Origin: Thermoplasmata archaeon
Lineage (GTDB): Archaea > Thermoplasmatota > Thermoplasmata > Lutacidiplasmatales > UBA184
Reading direction: 5' to 3'
Assembly (NCBI GenBank): GCA_027365105.1
Contig: DAHXNZ010000004.1
Coordinates: 30,852 to 94,851 of the forward strand
Length of the DNA: 64,000 nt
Below, one piece after another: positions 1-8,009 of the stretch (the stretch's first letter is position 1; every line of letters begins with the position of its first letter). Both the position numbers and the translations under genes were made by a program. The notes beneath the pieces were generated by a model. It saw nothing but the letters and a program-made list of their open reading frames with translations, had not been told where the DNA came from and searched no databases.

Positions 1-19
1 GGATCGATGGAGGCCGAGC

Positions 20-256
20 ATGTGTCGTGAGTGCGTGGGAAGAAGCGATTTGCAGGAGACGAGCTCAGGGGTAGAGAGCCCGTGGTGTAGGGATTGCCAT
101 CACTGGATTGGCGACGCTCCTGCGCCGCCTCCGCGAACCGTCGTTCGGAGGCGTCCGTTTCAAGTTCTTCCTCCTGAACCAAGTGGGTCGTACGTCATCG
201 GCGGTTGCCACTGTGAATGTAGGGGGAGCTCGGTGGTCTTCCGAATTCCATCGTGA
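20..256 (+). CDS. hypothetical small Cys-rich protein
   Basis: ORF with CREC, WCRDC and CHCEC motifs; its stop overlaps the next ORF start (GTGA, 253-256). No recognised family. Confidence 0.25.
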   Translation: MCRECVGRSDLQETSSGVESPWCRDCHHWIGDAPAPPPRTVVRRRPFQVLPPEPSGSYVIGGCHCECRGSSVVFRIPS

Positions 257-573
257 ACGTAGACATGTGCGACGCGTGCCTTCCGCTGGACGAGGAGGAT
301 CCCTGCCTATGCGATTGTCGCCTCTTCTTCGATGTCTGGGACCCGACCGTGGGGACCCACGTCATGGTCTGCGTCGGTGCCGAGTCGAGGAGGACCCCGG
401 GACGACCTGGGATTGGCTGTTACTGCGACCACCGCGCCATCTGGACGGACGAGACTACTGCTGAGCACTTCGGAGCGGGGATTCTCACTCCCAGAACTAT
501 TCAGCACGACAAGGACCAGCCACGAATTCCCGGGCCGCTGCTGATTCCACCCAGGCCGGGGGAGGTAAGCTGA
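253..573 (+). CDS. hypothetical acidic Cys-rich protein
   Basis: MCDACLPLDEEDPCLCDC...CYCDH pattern; GTG start overlaps upstream stop by 4 nt. Confidence 0.3.
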   Translation: MNVDMCDACLPLDEEDPCLCDCRLFFDVWDPTVGTHVMVCVGAESRRTPGRPGIGCYCDHRAIWTDETTAEHFGAGILTPRTIQHDKDQPRIPGPLLIPPRPGEVS

Positions 574-695
574 TCGATGGCGTTTCCGCGTCTCTCGGCA
601 ACGTCGAACGACCCAGGGGGAGCTCTTCGGACCGTCAACGAAGCGCAGCCCGACAGGTTCCTCGTATTGGCGCGAGAGTTCGGGGGAGTCGAACT

Positions 696-1262
696 ATGAC
701 CGACCTGCCGACCCGCCCCGCGCTGCGCGCCGCGGTGTATGCACGGGTGTCCCGACAGGACGAGGTCGGGATCCTCGAGAACCAAGTGCGTGACCTTCGG
801 GACCTCGCCGCTCGGAACGGCTACGTCGTGACCCGGGAGTACGTAGAGATCGCTTCGGGGGCGGATGACGGGCGAACCCAACTCAACGCCCTTCTCCACG
901 ACGCGGCGCTCCTCCGGGGCCGACCGTGGGACGTGGTTCTCTTCCGCTCCCTGAGCCGAATGACACGGACAGGGACGCTCGGCGCGCTGGATCTGCTACG
1001 ACGGCTCGATTCCTACGGGGTCCAGTGGCGGTTCTTGGAGACTCCCATGCTCGATTCCACCAGCGACACCCCGGCGCTCGTCCGAAACGTGATGCTCACC
1101 CTAATCGCGGAGCTCGACCGGGACTACCGGGAACGCATTTCCAAGGCCACCCGGGCCGCGTTTGAGCGCAAGAAGGCCTTGGCCAAGGGTCGGGGGGAAT
1201 CGGTTGTCTGGGGACGCCGGCGAAAGGCTACCCCCCTGCCGAACGAGGGCGCGACCGCCTAA
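696..1262 (+). CDS. serine recombinase / resolvase-type catalytic domain protein
   Basis: AAVYARVSRQDE..LENQVRDLRDLAARNGY...FRSLSRMTRTG...DRDYRERISKATRAAFERKK is a typical resolvase N-terminal catalytic domain. Confidence 0.85.
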   Translation: MTDLPTRPALRAAVYARVSRQDEVGILENQVRDLRDLAARNGYVVTREYVEIASGADDGRTQLNALLHDAALLRGRPWDVVLFRSLSRMTRTGTLGALDLLRRLDSYGVQWRFLETPMLDSTSDTPALVRNVMLTLIAELDRDYRERISKATRAAFERKKALAKGRGESVVWGRRRKATPLPNEGATA

Positions 1263-1541
1263 TCCCAAAGGGGGCGATTACGGTCCTGTAGGCTCCTCAA
1301 GTCGGGCCCTTTCAGAAAGGTTGGGCAACCCTTGAGCGCGTTGACGCATCCCCTCGGGATCCACGAGGGTCTGTTCCGCACGGTGGAGCGCGTCGCTCGC
1401 TACCGCCGCCTCTTGCTCCGCCCAGCTTGCGAAGGAGTGTAAGGACTCAGCTCCACGGCCCGGCTGAACGCGCGCGCACGCGCGTTCACTTCGGCCGACA
1501 GTTCTAAATCTAGGGAGCCGTTCAGCCATCGCCCGAGAGCG

Positions 1542-3122
1542 ATGGCCCCTCGGGATCTTCGACTGCTACTCGCCCCGGAAGAACCGGACGACTCCATCGT
1601 TGTTTCGCGCAAGAAGGTCGCCGAGTTGCTGCGGCGATTGGAACGGCTCGATCAGACCGAGCACCAGCTCCGAGAAGCGCAGGAGGAAATCCGCCGCCTC
1701 CGCGAGGAGAAGGCCCGATCCAAAGAGAAGCGTGCCTCCCTGAAGGCCGCACTCGACAAACTACGGAGTTCCCTCTCCGTCCTCGGCACCGATGCGAAGA
1801 CCGCGGCCGCTGTGGGAGTGCCCTCGAGCCGCGTCTTCTTCCGGCAGACCCCTCCACCCCCGAAGGACCGGCGGCGAACCGGTGGCCAGCCCGGTCACCC
1901 GGGCGTGACCCGACCTCGGCCCACAGCGAACGCGCCTCCCAAGATGCTCGCGCTGAAGGAGTGCCCGAAGTGTACCCATCCGCTCGGCGAACCCGCCGAC
2001 TCGTGGAGCCGGCCCGTCACCGACCTCCCCGCTCCCGGCCTCGAGATCTTCGACCTCGAGGTGCTCCGCTACAAGTGCCCGGGCTGCGGGGAACGGGTCC
2101 ACGCGCCCATCCCCGAGGCGTACCGGGGCGACTTCGGTCCGCGCCTCAAGGCGTTCGTGGCCGAACTGCGGGTCCTCGGAATGCCGTTCGAGAAGATTGC
2201 GGAGCTGTTGCGGATGCGCTACGACCTCGAGGTGAGCGTGGCCTCCCTGATCGCGATGGAGGACGGGGTGGCCGAATCGCTGGACGAGACCTATCGGAGC
2301 CTCGGTGAGGAGTTGCGGGACGCCGAGCGGACCCCCTCGGCGCAGGGGGATGAGACGGGGATGCCGGTGCACGGGAAGACGGAGTGGCTGTGGGTGGGCA
2401 CGTCGCCGAACCTGACGGTCTACCACATCCTCGCCGGTCGGAGTGGCGAGGCGGCGGCGACGATGTGGGCCGGGTATCGGGGGAAGCTGACCCACGACGG
2501 ACTGGATTCGTACAACTCGCTGACGGAAGCCGAGCACCAGATGGATCTGGTGCATTCGAATCGTTGGCTTCAAAAAGTCGAGGCTGGCCACGGGATCCGG
2601 CCGAGGGGGTTGCTGAAGGAAGAGGGGCCGACCTACGAGCGGGCGGGGCGTCCTCCGAAGGAGTTCCTGCGGTTCGCGGCGGGGGTACGGTCACGGTTGC
2701 GAGCCGAGGTTCGGTGGGTCGAGCGGTATCCGAAGGCCACGCCCGAAGCCCGGGAGCGTCGGTATGCTCGGGCGGTTCGATCGATGGGTCGGTTCCTGGC
2801 GAAGGGGTGGCGGGACGAGGATGCAGCGCGGATCGCGGACGAACTGGGTCAGCGGCTCGAGACGTTGTTCACCTTCGTTCGACGGCCCGGGGTGTCGTGG
2901 AACTCGAACGAGGCGGAACGCGAAGTGAGGGTCGCGGTCGTCCATCGGAAGATCAGCGGAGGTCGGAGGACAGCACGGGGGGCGTGGGTCCTCGAGCGAC
3001 TGTTGACGGTGTGGAGGACCTGTGCCAAGCGCCAGATACAGTTCTGGGGGATTGTGGGTGAGCGACTCGGAGCCCTGCCTCAGGCCGGGGTAGGTCCTCC
3101 GTCAGCCGGGCCAGCGAGCTGA
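1542..3122 (+). mobile_element. IS66-family-like transposase (transposase ORF only; element ends not defined)
   Basis: Coiled-coil N-term, TGGQPGHPG, CPKCTHPL/CPGCGERV zinc-binding region, QGDETGMPVHGKTEWLWVG, C-term SWNSNEAEREVRVAVVHRKISGG. Confidence 0.85.
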
Positions 3123-3496
3123 GTCCTGACGAAGGAGTTCTTGTCAGCCCAGCGAAAGTCGAGCCAGTTCTTGGCCATCCAATGCTCCAAGCGCATGAGC
3201 TTGACCACGCGTGCCCCAGGTGGGATTCGACCTCCGCTCCCCTGTTCGGGGGCGGACTCGGCTCCGACCAACATCCATTCCAACACCGTCACAACTTCGA
3301 GGTGGAGCGACCGAGCATTAGGTCTTCGGTCCCCAGCTTAGCGGGATGATGAGGCGGGCTGGGCCGTTACGGGTTGTGCAACTCTTCGGGGCTCTTCCAT
3401 TAAGGGAACTGAGGAGCAAGGGAGCCACAAGACCCGACAGCACAACAGGTCGGCGCCTCCTGTAGGATTATCTACGGTGTAACCGATGCGTGTCCA

Positions 3497-3976
3497 ATGG
3501 CAGAAAGGCGCGTAATCTCTGAACTTGAGTACGAGTCGAGAGTGACCCGTGCGGGACTCTGGGCCCTCGCTGGCGTGCTTCTCCTTGCGATGGGGGCACT
3601 TCTCCAGTATCTTGCCGGCCCGATCAGTTCCGAAACCTGCTACGGGTATGGTTATCCGACTATCTCGCAGTGGGTATGTTCGTTCACATACGAGACCTCT
3701 TCAATGACGAGTCTCTCGGGGTTCGGTTTCATACTATTGCTGATAGCGCTGGTCCAGTGGGTCAGAGTGGACAGGTACTGCCAAGTGGTTCGACCTTTCG
3801 ACCATCAGGCGGAGCCCCCCGAACCGTCCGGGCCAAATGCGGGGCAACAGGCTCCACAATCTCCGATGGCCCCAACGGATTCATTCTGCCCTTCGTGCGG
3901 GTCACGTTGCGCGCCGGGTAGCTCCTTTTGTTCAAGCTGTGGCCACGAGGTCGGGAGACCCGCCGACGAGCTCTGA
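3497..3976 (+). CDS. membrane protein with C-terminal zinc ribbon
   Basis: Two hydrophobic segments, then CPSCGSRCAPGSSFCSSCGHEV. Confidence 0.7.
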   Translation: MAERRVISELEYESRVTRAGLWALAGVLLLAMGALLQYLAGPISSETCYGYGYPTISQWVCSFTYETSSMTSLSGFGFILLLIALVQWVRVDRYCQVVRPFDHQAEPPEPSGPNAGQQAPQSPMAPTDSFCPSCGSRCAPGSSFCSSCGHEVGRPADEL

Positions 3977-4140
3977 TTGAGCTAGGGCGACTTCCAGACC
4001 TGTACCAGCGTCCCGCAAGTCGGTCTCCCCCTCGCCGAGCGAAACCGGTCATGCGGAAAACGGTCTCGAGGGGCTCGGCGGTCGCAGGCGCTGGATGGGA
4101 CACCCACCAGGCAGTAATGCGCATTAGGTCCAAGGCTCAG

Positions 4141-5127
4141 TCAGGCGGGTAGCTTCTTACCACAACCTACACAAAATGAATGGCCAGGCGAGGTCTGGGT
4201 GCCGCAATAGGGACAGTACTTCAGGGCTGTCGTCGGGGAAATGGCGGGGACCGCCGAGTAGATGTCAGCATACGTCTGGCTTGGAAGGGATTTGCCGCCT
4301 TCCAATGGGGACATCCCCGGAGCGCTGGGCGTGTGCGTTTCCGGCACGACGGCCGGTGGTGGGCTTACAGATGGGGAGTGTGGAGCTTGGGCTGATCGAG
4401 CGGCCCGCTTGACTTCGACGAGTCGAAGGAGGCGAGCCCGGGAGACCATCTGAAATGCTTCCTTCGCCACCGCCTCCGAGCCCATGTCAAACTCAACCCC
4501 GTTCACCTGGATGAGGTGTCTTTCTGAGCCTGGGGTCGGAATGGGGATCAGTGCGACAACGATGAGGCCACCAGACTTTGTCCGAGTCAGCAACTTCAGT
4601 TCGGTGATCGATTCGAGCGGCCACCCGAGCCAATGAGCAGCGTTCCTAGCTCGTCGTTTCGGCGGGTCTGACCTGTACAGGAAGCGCTGGTTCGTAACGA
4701 TGATGCTGGGCAGTTGCTTTGTGTCCGTATAGAAGGCGGCAGGAAGTTCGCCGGCGGAAAGGGCTACGGCCGTCGCGACAGCGGATGGTAGGGAAACTCG
4801 GGGGAGGGATGGCAATCGACCCAGTGGCGTCGTCGTCACATTATCCCCCTGACCATCTTTTGGGACGGCATTCATCGGATTGGCTGGAGTCCGCCTCACA
4901 AGCCGGATGACTCCGACCACTAGGGCCACCCCAATTCCCGCGATTATGAGCAGACCAGCGACTATTAGCAGAGTTGTAAGACCGCCAGCTGTCGTCTGCC
5001 CGGGAAGTAGTCTTCCAGCGATCCCCACACCAAACACCACCGCGCCAGTCAGCGTGAGGGCAAGCACAACCTTCCCGGCTCCAAGCGGCTCAACTGCCCA
5101 CTCGGGTCTATTCATCTCCCTCCCCAT
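4141..5127 (-). CDS. membrane protein with C-terminal zinc ribbon
   Basis: Two N-terminal TM segments, central region possibly PH-like, C-term YCPYCGTQTSPGHSFCVGCGKKL. Confidence 0.7.
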   Translation of the reverse strand: MGREMNRPEWAVEPLGAGKVVLALTLTGAVVFGVGIAGRLLPGQTTAGGLTTLLIVAGLLIIAGIGVALVVGVIRLVRRTPANPMNAVPKDGQGDNVTTTPLGRLPSLPRVSLPSAVATAVALSAGELPAAFYTDTKQLPSIIVTNQRFLYRSDPPKRRARNAAHWLGWPLESITELKLLTRTKSGGLIVVALIPIPTPGSERHLIQVNGVEFDMGSEAVAKEAFQMVSRARLLRLVEVKRAARSAQAPHSPSVSPPPAVVPETHTPSAPGMSPLEGGKSLPSQTYADIYSAVPAISPTTALKYCPYCGTQTSPGHSFCVGCGKKLPA

Positions 5128-5209
5128 TTGTCAGGCCCTTTGACCCGTGTCCGGGGAATGTCTTGATTGGCAGCTTATGCCCGTCTGGAAACAACTGACC
5201 TCACAGATT

Positions 5210-5404
5210 TTATGGCGCCCTCTGCCGAAACAGTGTTCGTCGAGTCGTTCGGTCATATCCTGCTGAGACCCTGAGCATGAGCCCACATTTCTGGCACCGT
5301 GCTCGACCCCGAATATCGGGCTTTCCGTCAACGGAACCATGCCGCATACAGTGCCCCTTGAGGACGTGTTCAGAAGCCACACGCACAAGGTCGACGTGAG
5401 CCAT
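5210..5404 (-). CDS. small zinc-binding-like protein
   Basis: Start ATG at 5404 preceded on the minus strand by GGAGGGGAAGTAACG (strong Shine-Dalgarno); contains HCMRHG...RCQKCG. Confidence 0.5.
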   Translation of the reverse strand: MAHVDLVRVASEHVLKGHCMRHGSVDGKPDIRGRARCQKCGLMLRVSAGYDRTTRRTLFRQRAP

Positions 5405-5540
5405 CGTTACTTCCCCTCCTAGGTAACTGGGCCTGTCAGATAAGAGCTTCGAGGGCAATCACAACCTGTGGATCGAGAAGGGCGGTACGCAAGCGACGAC
5501 GCTGGACCTACCCATCGCCTTCAAATAGTCGTGTCGGGGG

Positions 5541-6128
5541 TTGTACGGGTGTCGTGCCTATGTCATGTCGGTAAAGCCCGCGAGCGAACCTGAGCGGACG
5601 ACGATCAAGGACCTCATCGTCTACCTAGCGAAGAGGACGAAGCTCAACGCCACCCGGGTTCAGAAACTGGTCTACCTGATCGAGGCTGAGTACGCGGACA
5701 AGCGCGGTCGGAAGCTCCTTCCGTTCCAGTACTACTACGACCACTTCGGGATGAACTCGGTTCAACTCGAAAATCGTGTTCTCGATATCGCCCGGTCCAA
5801 GGACCCTCCTTTCACTGCCGAATTCAGGAACCGGGACGGCGGGGTTGGGTTCGATCTCAAGCTCAGCGCGGGAGTCCCTGACCCGACCCTCCCTCCTGGC
5901 GTCAAGGCCGCTGTTGATTACGTCCTGAAGGAGTACGCTGGAATTGGCGGGACGATTCCGCTGGCGAGGGCCGCGAAACAGACGCTGCCCTTCTGGGGGA
6001 CCGAGCGAGGCGCGAAGGTCGACTGGAGCATCCTAACGAATCCGAACCTCCGAGGTGACTGTACTGATAAACTGAGCGAAAAGGGGCGGAAGCGACTCCA
6101 AGAGGCTCTGGCCGTCGCCAGCAAGTGA
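5541..6128 (+). CDS. DUF4065/Panacea (SocA-like) domain protein, putative antitoxin
   Basis: TIKDLIVYLAKRTKLNATRVQKLVYLIEAEYADKRGRKLLPFQYYYDHFGMNS matches the Panacea core pattern. True start may be the ATG at 5563. Confidence 0.75.
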   Translation: MYGCRAYVMSVKPASEPERTTIKDLIVYLAKRTKLNATRVQKLVYLIEAEYADKRGRKLLPFQYYYDHFGMNSVQLENRVLDIARSKDPPFTAEFRNRDGGVGFDLKLSAGVPDPTLPPGVKAAVDYVLKEYAGIGGTIPLARAAKQTLPFWGTERGAKVDWSILTNPNLRGDCTDKLSEKGRKRLQEALAVASK

Positions 6129-6149
6129 GCAGGCGGGGACCAAAGCTGA

Positions 6150-6440
6150 ATGCGTGTAATCAGCCTTAGTAATCCTCCGTACACGAAGCGGGATAACGAA
6201 TACTACGAGGACAAGAAGTCAGATTGGGTCGGGCACGACTCAAAGGCAAGGCAGATAGTCGACGGCATGGAGGCGCGGATTCTGAGGACCCCGTCCGCTA
6301 TTGGCAAGGCGTCCGTCGAGCCGAAGGATACCCGCCACGTTCACGTCGGTGCGCACGGGGTCCTATGGTGGAAAATCCACAAGGCGGCCCTCGAGGTCGA
6401 GTTCATCGACATCGGCCACTGGGACGCGTTCTTTGCGTAG
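6150..6440 (+). CDS. small RelE/ParE-like protein, putative toxin
   Basis: 96 aa, 21 nt after the DUF4065 gene; C-term RHVHVGAHGVLWWKIHKAALEVEFIDIGHWDAFF resembles the RelE/ParE pattern (xVRVGxYRVLYxI...VxVxxxGHRxxxY). Confidence 0.5.
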   Translation: MRVISLSNPPYTKRDNEYYEDKKSDWVGHDSKARQIVDGMEARILRTPSAIGKASVEPKDTRHVHVGAHGVLWWKIHKAALEVEFIDIGHWDAFFA

Positions 6441-6699
6441 CGTATTCGTTTGGCCAATTACCAGCCCCTCAGGCAAGGTCGCCCATGACCGGGTAGCGGA
6501 GGTCGGAGAAGTAACGCGTTCTGTCGCATTTGGTCGGAATCCACCTGCGCCAGGCTTGATGTATTCGTTAACCGAGCCTAACGCATCCCAGCACGGGCGT
6601 CTCCCTTGCCCAAGGTTGTGCCGGGATATTATTGCGCTTTGCTCTGAAACGTTCCGGTCCGCCTCGACTGTTGTGGGGAGCGGCGGTAGCGTGGGTTCC

Positions 6700-7745
6700 G
6701 AGTGGCGGATGAACGACGCCACGGCTTCGGGATGACCTTGCATCCAGCGTAGTTCCCGTTCCACACCCGCCCGGATCTCCTCACCGGGCTTCGGACACCA
6801 ATTCGCCGACCGTTGGTGCTTCATCACCCTCCGCACCGGTTCATCCGGATCCAGTCCCGGTGCCTACGGCGGGAATCACCGCGTCTCCGGACGCCTCCGG
6901 TGCTCCCACAGGAAGATCTTGACGTCTTTGCGTCGGGGATGGTCCCATTTGCCCCAGATCATTATCCCGCGGCCGGGCATCCCGGTCAGCAGCATCTCCA
7001 TGAACCCCAGAACCCGGGTCCAGTCGATGCTCTCCTCGGGGAGGTCAAAGACGAGCGCCCCATCGGGACTCACTGCCGGGATCAGGTTGAGCTTCGGGCG
7101 ATTCCCCTGCCGATACCGGATCTCCGGGCGACTGCCTGGGGAAGCCTAGGTCCGCCGTACGTTCGGGAACGACGGCGGACAGCTCTTCCCCATGAACAGG
7201 ATCGTGGCGCCCAAACGACGCGCCCGAACCGGGATCCTCGGCCCCTCCTCCTTCGTCCACCCCCGGATGTACGCCTCGTCCCGCTCCATGGCCCGCGGGG
7301 GGGACCTGCGCCGCGAACCCCATGGCCCGCAGCAGCCGCCACGCTCCCGACTCGGTATACTCCATCCCGAATTCGTCCCGGATGATCTCGGTCATCCGTT
7401 TCAGCGTCCAGTGGTCGGCCTCGTAGCCGTGAGTGCGCGCTCCTAGAGGAGGATCTTCTGGAGCGTTTGCCGTTGTTCCACCGTCAGCCGACGAGCGGGT
7501 CCGGGGTGGTTGTGCTCGCGCCACGATCGAGGACCTTCGGCGAGCCGTCACGTGTCCCAGACCCCGTCGGTTCGCCAGGCAACCCCGAGACAACGAGCCA
7601 CCTCGGCCCTGGAGACCCCGCGCCGAAGCCACCCGTAGGCCAGCCTCCGTCGCTCCTCGCGATCCGACACCAAACGGCGGTGACGCCTTCGGGCAGATCG
7701 AAACCTTCCACCGTTCCCCTTCCTGCGCGCCACCACGGGGATTGG
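6700..7745 (-). pseudogene. decayed IS630-family-like transposase
   Basis: Fragments in different minus frames: YGWLRRGVSRAEVARCLGVAWRTDGVW; HGYEADHWTLKRMTEIIRDEFGMEYTESGAWRLLRAMGF; PGRGIMIWGKWDHPRRKDVKIFLWEHRRR; ANWCPKPGEEIRAGVERELRWMQGHPEAVASFIRH. Confidence 0.7.
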
Positions 7746-7980
7746 CTCCGCTAGATGTGAGCATTACCACTCAGAGAGCCGTAACTGAGCCGGATTGTCG
7801 GTGGATGAGGGCTGGCTCTGTCGGGGTTTCGGATGACGGGTCGACGCCGCGACCTCACATCCCGGAGTTCGCCGAGCGAAATCCAGGGGAGTGGCTTGGA
7901 TCCGGTTCCGGACAGGACGGGGCCCGTGCCCATCGAGGCCTGACGAATCGATCTGACTCGAGGCTAAGCCGAAGACGTAC

Positions 7981-7989
7981 CTTATATAT
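7981..7989 (+). promoter_or_regulatory. TATA box of the surface-protein gene
   Basis: CTTATATATGG ~25 nt upstream of the GTG start at 8010, consistent with a leaderless archaeal promoter. Confidence 0.6.
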
Positions 7990-8009
7990 GGTAATTTTAC
8001 AACTTCGCC

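Noticed and set aside
3200-3260. GGTGGGATTCGACCTCCG segment resembling a reverse-complement tRNA T-arm
   Set aside because: Stem does not pair as a proper T-arm and no D-arm, anticodon arm or acceptor stem could be assembled.
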